Assembly: GCA_963677475.2 (NCBI GenBank)
Contig: CAXXQD010000013.1
Location: 3,829-67,828, forward strand
Source of the DNA: JABMQB01 sp963677475
Lineage (GTDB): Bacteria > Bacteroidota > Bacteroidia > Bacteroidales > Prolixibacteraceae
DNA length: 64,000 bases
Direction of reading: 5' to 3'
How positions within the stretch are numbered: position 1 is the stretch's first letter; each line of letters begins with the position of its first letter. This document shows, one piece after another, positions 45,670 through 54,162 of the stretch. The position numbers and the translations under genes were made by a program. Under the pieces are notes generated by a model. It did not search any database, had not been told where the DNA came from, and saw only the letters and a list, made by a program, of their open reading frames with translations.

Positions 45670-47055
45670 ATGGCAGTAAAACAGAAAACTTTAGCCAATG
45701 CATTTACTATTGAAGGAAAAGGATTGCACACTGGTGTGAATGTGACAATGAAGTTCCTTCCGGCCGAGGTTAATCATGGATTTAAGTTTAAGCGTGTTGA
45801 CCTTGAAGGAGAACCTATTATACAAGCAGATTGCGATAACGTAATTGATACTTCGAGAGGTACGCTTTTAGAACAAAATAATGCAAAAATTGGTACTATT
45901 GAGCACGCATTGGCGGCAATGGTAGGGATGGATCTTGACAATGTGCTGGTGGAAGTCAACAATGAGGAAGCACCCATCATGGACGGGAGCGCGAAGTACT
46001 TTGTGGAAGCCATCGAGAAGGCAGGGGTTGTTGATCAGGATGCGGATCGGGATTACTTCGAAGTTAAAGAAAAAATCGTTTTTAAAGATGAAAAAACCGG
46101 CTCTGAATTAATTGCATTGCCTGATAATGATTATAGCCTGAACTGTTTAATTTCTTTTAATTCTACTGTTTTAAACAATCAGTTTGCATCTCTTGATTCT
46201 ATTGGGAATTTTAAGAATGAAATAGCAAATTGTAGGACTTTTGTTTTCCTTCATGAGCTGGAATTCCTGCTTAATAATAACCTCGTTAAAGGAGGTGACC
46301 TTGACAGTGCTATTGTAATTATGGATAAAGTTGTTTCACAAGATGAACTTGACCGAATTGCAGATTTGTTTCATCACGAGCATGTTGAAGTCCGCCCTCA
46401 AGGGATTTTAAATAACGTAGATCTTATTTTTGAAAATGAATGTGCCCGTCATAAACTATTAGATGTAATTGGCGACCTTTCGTTGTTAGGGAAAAGGATA
46501 AAAGGAAGGATAATTGCAACCAAACCTGGGCATGGTGCAAATACAATGATGGCAAAGACTTTGAAAAAAGCAATGCTTAAAGAAAAATCAGCTGCACCAA
46601 ATTATGATCCGGCACAGACACCTTATATGGATGTCAACCGTATTAAAGAATTATTGCCTCACCGTTTCCCATTTTTGTTGGTAGATAAAATAATGGAGGT
46701 AACAGATAAGGAAATTGTCGGAATTAAAAACGTAACTTTTAACGAGCCGTTTTTTACTGGGCACTTTCCTGAAGAGCCTGTCATGCCAGGTGTTTTGTTG
46801 GTTGAGGCTATGGCTCAAACTGGTGGTTTATTTGTGCTTGATTCGCAAGAAGGAAAATTCTCAACCTATTTTATTCGGATCGATAATGTGAAATTCCGTA
46901 AAAAAGTTGTGCCTGGGGATACATTGGTATTTAAAATAGAATTAACTTCGCCAATTCGCCGTGGAATTGCTAACATGAGGGGATTATGTTACGTGGGTGG
47001 GAAAGTTGCTGCTGAAGGAGATTTTATGGCTCAAATTGTTAAAACTGAAGACTAG
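45670..47055 (+). CDS. lpxC/fabZ: Bifunctional UDP-3-O-acyl-GlcNAc deacetylase / 3-hydroxyacyl-ACP dehydratase
   Basis: 461 aa from ATG 45670 (MAVKQKTLANAFTIEGKGLHTG); the upstream TTG 45652 is unlikely. Residues 1 to about 305 are LpxC, the Zn-dependent deacetylase committing to lipid A (GTIEHALAA, and HKLLDVIGDL with a Zn-binding His/Asp). From about 318 it is FabZ, the fatty-acid dehydratase (LPHRFPFLLVD, catalytic His365 in GHFPEEPVMPG). The LpxC-FabZ fusion is characteristic of Bacteroidota and balances lipid A against fatty-acid synthesis. 22 bp before lpxA. Confidence 0.97.
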   Translation: MAVKQKTLANAFTIEGKGLHTGVNVTMKFLPAEVNHGFKFKRVDLEGEPIIQADCDNVIDTSRGTLLEQNNAKIGTIEHALAAMVGMDLDNVLVEVNNEEAPIMDGSAKYFVEAIEKAGVVDQDADRDYFEVKEKIVFKDEKTGSELIALPDNDYSLNCLISFNSTVLNNQFASLDSIGNFKNEIANCRTFVFLHELEFLLNNNLVKGGDLDSAIVIMDKVVSQDELDRIADLFHHEHVEVRPQGILNNVDLIFENECARHKLLDVIGDLSLLGKRIKGRIIATKPGHGANTMMAKTLKKAMLKEKSAAPNYDPAQTPYMDVNRIKELLPHRFPFLLVDKIMEVTDKEIVGIKNVTFNEPFFTGHFPEEPVMPGVLLVEAMAQTGGLFVLDSQEGKFSTYFIRIDNVKFRKKVVPGDTLVFKIELTSPIRRGIANMRGLCYVGGKVAAEGDFMAQIVKTED

Positions 47056-47077
47056 AAACTTGAAAACAATATAAGTA

Positions 47078-47860
47078 ATGAAACAACCACTTGCATATGT
47101 ACATCCGGAATCAGTGGTGGCTGATAATGTTGTAATTGAACCATTTGTTACAATCGATAAAGATTGTGTAATTGGAGAGGGAACCAGGATTGGTTCCAAT
47201 GCAACAATTTTACCCGGAACCAGAATTGGTAAAAACTGTAATATTTTTCCGGGTGCTGTTATTGGCGCAATTCCCCAAGATTTAAAATTTAGAGGTGAAT
47301 ATTCCACAGTAGAGGTAGGTGATAACACGATTATCCGTGAATTTGTGACCATTAACAGGGGAACAGTAGCAAAAGGAAAAACCGTAGTTGGTAAAAATTG
47401 TTTGCTAATGGCTTATGTGCATGTTGCGCATGATTGTGTCGTTGGGAATAATGTTATTTTAGTGAATAATACGCAGCTGGCTGGTGAAGTAATTATCGAT
47501 GATTATGCGATTTTAAGTGGAATGGTTGCAGTGCACCAATTCTGTCATATTGGGTCGCATGTTATGATTTCAGGCGGTTCGTTGGTAAGAAAAGATATTC
47601 CTCCGTTTATTAAAGCAGGAAGGGAGCCCTTATCTTATGTTGGGATAAACTCTATTGGATTAAGAAGAAGGAATTTCAATAATGAAAAAATCCGCGAAAT
47701 CCAGGATATTTACAGATATATTTATCAAAAAGGACTAAATACAGCACAGGCTGTCGAAATTATTGAAGCAGAAATGCCTGCAACACCTGAAAGAGATGAG
47801 ATTTTATTGTTTGTAAAAGACTCAAAACGAGGAATTATCAGGGGATATTTCCCAGATTAA
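47078..47860 (+). CDS. lpxA: Acyl-ACP--UDP-N-acetylglucosamine O-acyltransferase
   Basis: 260 aa. Left-handed beta-helix hexapeptide repeats in the first ~190 residues (VIGEGTRIGSNATILPGTRIG), with the catalytic-type His in YVHVAHDCVVG. The C-terminal helical domain ends GIIRGYFPD. It performs the first step of lipid A synthesis, adding the 3-O acyl chain to UDP-GlcNAc. Last in the lpxD-lpxC/fabZ-lpxA operon and followed by an intrinsic terminator. Confidence 0.97.
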   Translation: MKQPLAYVHPESVVADNVVIEPFVTIDKDCVIGEGTRIGSNATILPGTRIGKNCNIFPGAVIGAIPQDLKFRGEYSTVEVGDNTIIREFVTINRGTVAKGKTVVGKNCLLMAYVHVAHDCVVGNNVILVNNTQLAGEVIIDDYAILSGMVAVHQFCHIGSHVMISGGSLVRKDIPPFIKAGREPLSYVGINSIGLRRRNFNNEKIREIQDIYRYIYQKGLNTAQAVEIIEAEMPATPERDEILLFVKDSKRGIIRGYFPD

Positions 47861-47881
47861 ACGCTTCGTAAACAAAATATC

Positions 47882-47913
47882 AAAAAGCTGGTTCTGTTTG
47901 GACTAGCTTTTTT
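47882..47913 (+). terminator. Intrinsic terminator after lpxA, abutting the next gene
   Basis: AAAAAGCTGGTTC pairs with GGACTAGCTTTTT (13 pairs including two G-T) around TGTTT, followed by more T. The T-run ends only 3 bp before the ATG of the next gene, so that gene has no room for its own promoter unless it lies inside lpxA or the hairpin. Confidence 0.8.
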
Positions 47914-47916
47914 ATT

Positions 47917-48396
47917 ATGTGGAAATTTGTAACATTAATATTGATCCTTGGCAGTTCGAAAATCATAACTGCACAGTCACACAACCATGAACATACTCAT
48001 GAGGATTTTCATATTGGTTTTGGTATTACTGAATCCTATTCAACAAGCCACAACGAATTTAAACCCGGAATCCACCTTCACCTGATTAAGAATATTGGTC
48101 ATTCTGACAAGTGGAAGATTGGTTTGGGGTATGAGTATTTAAAGGGAGAGGAAAAACACAATTCATTTTATTTGCCCGTTGGCTTGCAAGTTTCCGAAAG
48201 ATTTGTTTTTTCCCTTGCTCCAGGAATTGTATTTACAAAACATTCAGGTGTTAGTGAATCATTGTTAAGTGGGCATGTTGAAGGCCTGTATGAATTCGAA
48301 CTTGGCAAAATGCATTTAGGGCCTTTGCTTGGATTAGGGTTTAATAAACACGAAATCCACATAGGGCTTGGGCTTCATGCGGGGATTGGTTTTTAA
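47917..48396 (+). CDS. Small secreted/outer-membrane protein with His-rich N-terminus (hypothetical)
   Basis: 159 aa. A short signal peptide (MWKFVTLILILGSSKIITAQ) is followed by HNHEHTHEDFHIG, a His cluster that could bind metal. The rest is an alternating Gly/aromatic beta pattern (IGLGYEYLKG, LGPLLGLGFN, IGLGLHAGIGF) typical of a small outer-membrane barrel with a C-terminal Phe. Function unknown; a metal-linked role is inference. It starts 4 bp after the lpxA terminator hairpin, so expression probably depends on read-through. Convergent with thiL, 1 bp between stops. Confidence 0.7.
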   Translation: MWKFVTLILILGSSKIITAQSHNHEHTHEDFHIGFGITESYSTSHNEFKPGIHLHLIKNIGHSDKWKIGLGYEYLKGEEKHNSFYLPVGLQVSERFVFSLAPGIVFTKHSGVSESLLSGHVEGLYEFELGKMHLGPLLGLGFNKHEIHIGLGLHAGIGF

Positions 48397-48397
48397 A

Positions 48398-49426
48398 TTA
48401 TTCGTTTCCAATTGGATTCCATCCCTGGGCGCTGATTGCTATCGAAGACCCCCCCGTTGTAATTAAGTTTGATCCTTCCGATTTGTTTGCCATATGGCCA
48501 ATTACAGTAATGTCTGTGTCATTTTTTATCTTATCGTAATCAGTTACCGGGAGGGTGAACAACAACTCATAATCTTCACCTCCATTCAGCGCTGCAACCA
48601 ATGGGTTAATATTAAGTTCTTCAGCCATATCCTTGGTTTGTTTGTCCAATGGGATTTTTTCTTCAAATAGCTTGCATCCCAAATCCGAAGCTTTGCATAA
48701 GTGAAGTATTTCGGAAGACAATCCGTCCGAAATATCAATCATTGAGGTTGGTTTTATACCGAGGTTTTTGAAAATGCCATGAATATCTTTTCGTGCTTCA
48801 GGTTTTAATTGCCTTTCTAAAATATAATCATAGCCTTCCAATTGCGGTTGCATGCTTGGGTTCACTTTAAACACTTCATTTTCCCTTTCAAGCAGTTGAA
48901 GCCCCATATAAGCTCCGCCAAGGTCGCCGGTAACACAAAGCAGGTCTGTTTCTTTTGCCCCGCTTCGATAAACAATATCATCTTTATCGGCTTCCCCAAT
49001 TACTGTTACGCTAATTACAAGTCCGGTCATCGATGAGGTGGTGTCTCCACCAACAAGGTCAACGCCATATTGCTCACACGCCAAATGAATTCCTGAATAC
49101 AAATCTTCCAATGCCTGTAGGGAGAATTTATTGGATATGGCAATGCTCACTGTAACTTGTTTGGGCGATGCATTCATCGCGTAAATATCCGACAGGTTCA
49201 CCATCACCGATTTATAACCAAGATGCTTCAGGGGAACATACATAAGGTTGAAATGAACACCTTCAGTGAGCATATCTGTTGAAACAAGTATATGTTTATT
49301 CGCTGGATCAAGAACTGCCGCATCGTCACCAACGCCTTTTAAAGTCGATGGATTTTTAATTTGAATGTTTTTTGTGAGTTTTTCAATTAATCCAAATTCC
49401 CCAAGTTCTGAAAGCTCTGTACTCAT
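48398..49426 (-). CDS. thiL: Thiamine-monophosphate kinase
   Basis: 342 aa of the PurM/ThiL family, which phosphorylates thiamine monophosphate to thiamine diphosphate with ATP. Visible motifs: GVGDDAAVLDP near the N-terminus, STDMLTEGVHF, DLVGGDTTSS, and ISDGLSSEILHLC. Length is normal. No other thiamine genes and no TPP riboswitch are seen nearby. Transcribed divergently from sufB with overlapping promoter elements. Confidence 0.95.
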   Translation of the reverse strand: MSTELSELGEFGLIEKLTKNIQIKNPSTLKGVGDDAAVLDPANKHILVSTDMLTEGVHFNLMYVPLKHLGYKSVMVNLSDIYAMNASPKQVTVSIAISNKFSLQALEDLYSGIHLACEQYGVDLVGGDTTSSMTGLVISVTVIGEADKDDIVYRSGAKETDLLCVTGDLGGAYMGLQLLERENEVFKVNPSMQPQLEGYDYILERQLKPEARKDIHGIFKNLGIKPTSMIDISDGLSSEILHLCKASDLGCKLFEEKIPLDKQTKDMAEELNINPLVAALNGGEDYELLFTLPVTDYDKIKNDTDITVIGHMANKSEGSNLITTGGSSIAISAQGWNPIGNE

Positions 49427-49485
49427 TGTTTTTCAACTATTTTAAATTAAGATAAATAAGTATGTTATTCGTCATCTATGCAATG

Positions 49486-49516
49486 CAAAAGTACCTATAC
49501 TTTTATATCTTTGCAA
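49486..49516 (-). promoter_or_regulatory. Promoter of thiL
   Basis: On the minus strand TTG (49516-49514), 20 bp, then TACTTTTG (49493-49486), an exact TAnnTTTG box. The -33 side overlaps the plus-strand box used by sufB. Confidence 0.55.
49506..49513 (+). promoter_or_regulatory. Candidate -7 box of the suf operon
   Basis: TATCTTTG matches TAnnTTTG exactly, about 69 bp before the sufB start. A clean -33 box is missing. It lies within the thiL promoter on the other strand, so the two genes may compete for polymerase. Confidence 0.5.
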
Positions 49517-49581
49517 TGTTTTTTAAACAGTCTATTTCGTTCGTTGTTATAACTGTAACTGATAGAGAATTTTAGTGGTCT

Positions 49582-51027
49582 ATGGAAGAGCAAGATAAAA
49601 TATTAAGTGAAGTAACGGGAGGCGATTATAAATACGGTTTTATAACGGATATTGAAACAGAAATAATTGAAAAGGGCCTTTCTGAAGATGTAGTACGGTT
49701 AATTTCGGAAAAGAAAAAGGAACCTGAATTTATGCTTCAGTTTCGTTTGGATGCATTTCAGAAATGGCAAAAAATGAAAATGCCGGATTGGGCATATTTA
49801 AAAATACCACCAATCGATTTTCAGAGCATTAGCTATTATGCTGCACCAAAACAAAAACCAAAATATGAAAGCCTTGATGAGGTTGATCCTGAGTTAATTG
49901 ACACTTTTAATAAGCTTGGGATTCCCTTAGAAGAGCAAAAACATTTGGCAGGCGTTGCTGTTGATGCCGTTGTGGACAGCGTTTCTGTAAAAACAACATT
50001 CAAAGAAACACTGGCAGAAAAAGGAATCATATTCTGTTCGTTTTCAGAGGCAGTGCAGGAACATCCCGATTTGGTGAAGAAATACCTTGGAACAGCAGTT
50101 CCATCTACCGATAATTTTTTCGGGGCACTAAATTCTGCCGTTTTTAGCGATGGATCGTTTTGTTACATTCCGAAAGGCGTTAGATGCCCTATGGAGCTTT
50201 CCACATATTTCAGGATAAATGCTGCAAACACAGGGCAATTTGAACGGACCCTGATTGTTGCTGATGAGGATAGTTACGTGAGCTACCTCGAAGGTTGTAC
50301 TGCACCAATGCGCGATGAAAACCAGTTGCATGCGGCAATAGTTGAAATTATTGCGCTCGACCGTGCTGAAGTAAAATATTCGACCGTGCAAAACTGGTAT
50401 CCTGGAAATAAAGAAGGGATTGGTGGAATCTATAATTTTGTTACCAAGCGTGGAATTTGCCGTGGGGTTTCATCAAAAATTAGTTGGACACAGGTCGAAA
50501 CCGGGTCGGCAATTACATGGAAATATCCAAGTTGTATATTGATTGGGGATAACTCGGTTGGAGAATTTAACTCGGTGGCAGTTACCAATAACCATCAGCA
50601 AGCCGATACCGGGTCGAAAATGATCCATATCGGGAAAAACACTAAAAGCACGATAATCTCAAAAGGTATTTCTGCAGGGGTAAGCAGTAACTCTTATCGT
50701 GGTTTGGTGAAAGTGTTGCCAAATTCGGTGAATGCCAGGAACTTTTCACAATGCGACTCCTTACTTTTGGGCGATACATGCGGGGCACACACATTTCCAT
50801 ACATCGAGGTTGGAAATAAATCTTCAATTGTGGAGCATGAGGCAACAACATCGAAGATTGGTGAAGACCAGATTTTTTATTGCAACCAGAGGGGCATCTC
50901 AACCGAAGATGCAATTGGGATGATTGTGAATGGTTATGCAAAAGAGGTTTTAAACAAACTGCCCATGGAGTTTGCCGTTGAGGCTCAGAAGTTGTTGCAA
51001 ATCAGCCTTGAAGGAAGTGTGGGATAA
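49582..51027 (+). CDS. sufB: Fe-S cluster assembly scaffold protein SufB
   Basis: A 481-aa SufB: N-terminal helical part, then the right-handed beta-helix core (FFGALNSAVFSDGSFCYIPKGV, LEGCTAPMRDENQLHAAIVE, RGICRG). The C-terminal region has CDSLLLGDTCGAHTFPYIE with the Cys used in cluster assembly and NQRGIS. With SufC and SufD it forms the SufBC2D scaffold that builds Fe-S clusters in the cytoplasm. First gene of the suf operon; its junction to sufC is filled by a palindromic element. Confidence 0.97.
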   Translation: MEEQDKILSEVTGGDYKYGFITDIETEIIEKGLSEDVVRLISEKKKEPEFMLQFRLDAFQKWQKMKMPDWAYLKIPPIDFQSISYYAAPKQKPKYESLDEVDPELIDTFNKLGIPLEEQKHLAGVAVDAVVDSVSVKTTFKETLAEKGIIFCSFSEAVQEHPDLVKKYLGTAVPSTDNFFGALNSAVFSDGSFCYIPKGVRCPMELSTYFRINAANTGQFERTLIVADEDSYVSYLEGCTAPMRDENQLHAAIVEIIALDRAEVKYSTVQNWYPGNKEGIGGIYNFVTKRGICRGVSSKISWTQVETGSAITWKYPSCILIGDNSVGEFNSVAVTNNHQQADTGSKMIHIGKNTKSTIISKGISAGVSSNSYRGLVKVLPNSVNARNFSQCDSLLLGDTCGAHTFPYIEVGNKSSIVEHEATTSKIGEDQIFYCNQRGISTEDAIGMIVNGYAKEVLNKLPMEFAVEAQKLLQISLEGSVG

Positions 51028-51029
51028 GG

Positions 51030-51186
51030 AAGCCCCACCTAGCCTCCCCAAAGGGGAGGGAAATGGGGAAATGAGAGTTAATTGAAAAAAAGTAAATATA
51101 AAATGAATAATTTTCACATAACTTCATTCAAAGTAAGCTAGGTGAAAATATAAAACTCTCCCCCTTGGGGGAGTTGGAGGGGGCTT
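51030..51186. repeat. Palindromic intergenic element, copy D (sufB-sufC junction)
   Basis: Starts AAGCCCCACC 2 bp after the sufB stop and ends GGAGGGGGCTT immediately before the sufC ATG. The arms carry CCTCCCCAAAGGGGAGG and CTCCCCCTTGGGGGAG. An extra inverted pair CACCTAGC (51036-51043) / GCTAGGTG (51137-51144) lies inside. The arm design matches copies A-C but the AT-rich core is unrelated, so it is a different member of the same class. Confidence 0.7.
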
Positions 51187-51945
51187 ATGTTATCAATAAA
51201 AGACTTATATGTTTCTGTTGAAGGACAGGAAATTTTAAAAGGGATTAACCTTGAAATCAAACCTGGCGAGGTTCACGCAATTATGGGGCCGAATGGTTCG
51301 GGAAAAAGTACGCTTGCCAATGTTCTTGCCGGGAAGGAAGAATATGAAGTAACCAAAGGTGAAATAAGCTATTTAGGGGAAGACTTATTGGAATCGTCTC
51401 CTGAAGACAGGGCTAAAAAAGGATTGTTTTTAAGCTTTCAATATCCGGTTGAGATTCCTGGTGTGCCAATGGTTAATTTTATAAAAACGGCTTTAAACGA
51501 GCATCGGAAGTATAGAGGCGAGGAGCCTCTCACAGCCGGGGCATTTTTGAAAGTTATGCGCGAGAAAAAAGAATTGGTAGAACTGGATACCCAGTTAACC
51601 AATCGTTCTGTGAATGAAGGATTCTCGGGAGGGGAGAAGAAGAAGAATGAAATCTTCCAAATGGCAATGCTTGAGCCAAAATTATCCATTTTAGATGAAA
51701 CTGATTCAGGCTTGGACATTGATGCCTTAAGAATTGTTGCTAAAGGGGTTAATGCCCTTAAATCACCGGAAACATCAACAATTGTTGTTACGCATTACCA
51801 ACGTTTGCTCGATTATATTGTTCCGGATTATGTGCATGTGCTGTATAAAGGAAAAATCGTGAAATCATCGGGAAAAGAACTTGCCCTTGAATTGGAAGCG
51901 AAAGGATACGACTGGATTAAGCAAGAGAACGATAGTAAGTTATGA
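51187..51945 (+). CDS. sufC: Fe-S cluster assembly ATPase SufC
   Basis: A 252-aa ABC-type ATPase: Walker A GPNGSGKST at 34-42, the SufC-type signature FSGGEKKKNEIFQM, and LDETDSGLDIDAL covering Walker B and the D-loop. ATP hydrolysis drives shape change of the SufBCD scaffold. It starts directly at the end of a repeat element and overlaps sufD by 4 bp (ATGA), which implies translational coupling. Confidence 0.97.
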   Translation: MLSIKDLYVSVEGQEILKGINLEIKPGEVHAIMGPNGSGKSTLANVLAGKEEYEVTKGEISYLGEDLLESSPEDRAKKGLFLSFQYPVEIPGVPMVNFIKTALNEHRKYRGEEPLTAGAFLKVMREKKELVELDTQLTNRSVNEGFSGGEKKKNEIFQMAMLEPKLSILDETDSGLDIDALRIVAKGVNALKSPETSTIVVTHYQRLLDYIVPDYVHVLYKGKIVKSSGKELALELEAKGYDWIKQENDSKL

Positions 51946-53312
51946 GTGTATTAGTTGACAAAGCCGACCTGTCGCTAAAAATGACAGGAAAATATAACGA
52001 CCTCAAGGAATTGGTTCACCAGGGGTCATCAGAAATTTTGAATGGCACCAGAAAACCTGCCTTTCAAAGTTTTATTATGCAAGGCCTGCCTACCCTTAAA
52101 AACGAAGATTATAAATACACCAACGTAAATCCTTCGTTTGCACCCGACTATAAATTTATTATCGATAAAGAAGAAGTAAAGGTCGATTTGCACGAAGTTT
52201 TTAAATGCAATGTTCCTGAACTTGACACGCATTTGGTTTTGCTTCGAAATGGTTGGTATTACCAGGGTAATTCTAAAATTGGCGATCTTCCTGAAGGAGT
52301 AATTCTTGGCAGCTTCGAAGAAGTTTCAAAATCCCATCCCGAACTGTTTGAAGAACATTATTCAAAACTGGCGCTTCCTGAAAATGATTCGATCCTGGCA
52401 TTAAATACTATGTTTGCCAAAGATGGCTTTTTCCTGTATGTGCCCAAAAATGTGGTCATCGAAAAACCAATTCAGGTAATAAACCTGATGCAGTCGGATG
52501 CTGACACCTATGTTACCCAACGAAATATGGTGATTGCCGATGAGGGTTCTAATGTTAAACTTATTTTTTGCGACCATACTTTAAATGTAAACCGTTATTT
52601 AAGCAATTCGGTGAGTGAGGTTTACGTGAAACAAAATGCATCTGTAGATTTTTATATCGTACAGAACCAACACAATAAGTCTGCGAGTTTTTCAAACATC
52701 ATTTTCAAACAAGAGCGTGATTCAAGGTTGAGAACGAATACCATTGCTTTGCACGGTGGGATGATCAGGAATAACCTAAAGGTAATCCTTGATGGCGAAA
52801 ATTGCCAGGCCGATGTTTATGGAATGTCGCTATTGGACAAAAAACAACATGTGGATAATTTCACGCAGATTGTGCATGCAAAACCAAACTGTTATAGCAA
52901 CCAGGTTTATAAAAATGTGCTGGACGATAGTGCAACCGGAGCATTTTCGGGAAGGATTAATGTGGTGAAAGATGCCCAGAAAACCAATGCTTTTCAGCGA
53001 AACAATAACTTGTTATTAACCGACAGTGCAAAAATGCAAACCAAACCTCAGCTTATTATTGATGCCGATGATGTGAAATGCAGTCATGGGGCAACTGTTG
53101 GGCAAATTGATGAGGAAGCATTGTTTTATTTAAGGGCAAGGGGCATAAACGAAAAAGATGCACGCCTTATGATGATGAATGCTTTTGCGCACGAAGTGGT
53201 CCAGGATATTTCCATTGTTCCTTTGCGTGAACGAATTGACGAGCTAATTGAAAAAAGGCTCAAAGGTGAAATCAGTCAGTGCCACGAGTGTGCCTACAAA
53301 TGTGAATGCTAG
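51942..53312 (+). CDS. sufD: Fe-S cluster assembly protein SufD
   Basis: A 456-aa SufB/SufD-family beta-helix protein (LLRNGWYYQGNS, VYGMSLLDKKQHVDNFTQIVHA, DDVKCSHGATVGQIDEEALFYLRARG). It pairs with SufB in the scaffold. The last ten residues CHECAYKCEC hold four Cys, a possible extra metal or cluster site that classical SufD from E. coli lacks. Start overlaps sufC. It is followed 11 bp later by a REP palindrome and the inserted RAYT gene, which separate it from sufS. Confidence 0.95.
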   Translation: MSVLVDKADLSLKMTGKYNDLKELVHQGSSEILNGTRKPAFQSFIMQGLPTLKNEDYKYTNVNPSFAPDYKFIIDKEEVKVDLHEVFKCNVPELDTHLVLLRNGWYYQGNSKIGDLPEGVILGSFEEVSKSHPELFEEHYSKLALPENDSILALNTMFAKDGFFLYVPKNVVIEKPIQVINLMQSDADTYVTQRNMVIADEGSNVKLIFCDHTLNVNRYLSNSVSEVYVKQNASVDFYIVQNQHNKSASFSNIIFKQERDSRLRTNTIALHGGMIRNNLKVILDGENCQADVYGMSLLDKKQHVDNFTQIVHAKPNCYSNQVYKNVLDDSATGAFSGRINVVKDAQKTNAFQRNNNLLLTDSAKMQTKPQLIIDADDVKCSHGATVGQIDEEALFYLRARGINEKDARLMMMNAFAHEVVQDISIVPLRERIDELIEKRLKGEISQCHECAYKCEC

Positions 53313-53323
53313 TAGATAACCAA

Positions 53324-53362
53324 CTTATTGATCAGGTGGCTTCAAGTCACCTGATCAATAAG
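53324..53362. repeat. REP-like palindrome 1, between sufD and RAYT
   Basis: CTTATTGATCAGGTGGCTT / AAGTCACCTGATCAATAAG: 19-bp arms with one G-T pair and almost no loop. It lies 11 bp after the sufD stop and 2 bp before the RAYT stop, so it may terminate both convergent transcripts. The same core recurs in palindrome 2. Confidence 0.8.
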
Positions 53363-53364
53363 CT

Positions 53365-53985
53365 TTAAATTCTGAGCCCAAACTCATTAGCTCGATTCTT
53401 GTTAATTAATTTTCCGTTTCGCTTTCCTACATAATCTAAGTAGGAAGAAAATTCCCAATCTTTTTGACCCTTTACAATTCCACCTTTCACTGGGTTTAAA
53501 TGGATATAGTTAAAACATACTTGTGGATATTCTTTTTCAGAATCTATAATATTAATGGAAGTACCATAACGTGTCTGAAACCAAGCAGGAGTTATGCCCT
53601 CTATTTGAGTAAGGCATATTGCTTTTGTCCTACTCTGAAAGAGACTTCCAGTTCTATTTTCTTGTTTTTGTATTGCTCTTGTATAAGATCTTAACATTAT
53701 GGCGATGGAATTATTCAATTTTCTTTTATTGGTCAGGTGACTCGAAGTCACCTGATCAATATCATTTAGCGTTACCCGCTCTACAGGCATTTCTACTTTG
53801 TTTACATATACCATCAAGTGAAAATGATTTGGCATTAAACACCATGCAAGAATATCAGCATAAGGAAGGTTATATTGTTTTATTTTTTCGAGGAAGAATA
53901 CATAGTTTTTCCGGTTAAAAAATAGTTGTTGAGAATTGTTACCTCTATTGAAAATATGGTAGATATGGTTGCTATCGAATTGCAT
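53365..53985 (-). CDS. REP-associated tyrosine transposase (RAYT, IS200-like Y1 family)
   Basis: A 206-aa single-domain Y1 transposase. The HUH pair is His54/His56 (MPNHFHLMVY) and the likely nucleophile is Tyr101 in MLRSYTRAIQ, followed by the family block NRTGSLFQSR. C-terminal FNYIHLNPVKGG and FSSYLDYVG are typical of RAYTs, which cut and join single-stranded REP palindromes. Palindromes flank the gene (53324, 54163), and a third lies within codons 75-87 (DQVTSSHLT). It lies opposite to the suf genes, between sufD and sufS, a probable insertion. The catalytic residues are intact. Confidence 0.9.
   Translation of the reverse strand: MQFDSNHIYHIFNRGNNSQQLFFNRKNYVFFLEKIKQYNLPYADILAWCLMPNHFHLMVYVNKVEMPVERVTLNDIDQVTSSHLTNKRKLNNSIAIMLRSYTRAIQKQENRTGSLFQSRTKAICLTQIEGITPAWFQTRYGTSINIIDSEKEYPQVCFNYIHLNPVKGGIVKGQKDWEFSSYLDYVGKRNGKLINKNRANEFGLRI
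53726..53760. repeat. REP-like palindrome 2, inside the RAYT coding sequence
   Basis: TATTGGTCAGGTGACT-CGA-AGTCACCTGATCAATA: 16-bp arms with one G-T pair. It shares ATTGATCAGGTG with palindrome 1. It is translated in the transposase as part of DQVTSSHLTN without breaking the frame. Confidence 0.8.
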
Positions 53986-54117
53986 GTTTTGGTGGCGTTA
54001 TTTTAATTAAGAAACTAAATTACAAAAAAATCAAATTTTCATCTGATATTTCATATCTGCGGACGAAGAGTTTGCCGGATAGGAAATGTTAACCTATACA
54101 AACTTTTTTGATGTTTA

Positions 54118-54149
54118 TTGTTATAGATGGGTAAGGAGTTTTAATTTTG
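54118..54149 (+). promoter_or_regulatory. Candidate promoter of sufS
   Basis: TTG at 54118-54120, 21 bp, then TAATTTTG at 54142-54149 (exact -7 box). The predicted RNA start near 54155 places REP palindrome 3 in the sufS leader. Confidence 0.5.
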
Positions 54150-54162
54150 CAATTTAACTAAT

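Noticed and set aside
49427..49581. TPP riboswitch upstream of thiL
   Set aside because: No CUGAGA-type core or paired arms are visible on the minus strand and the predicted leader is only about 50 nt.
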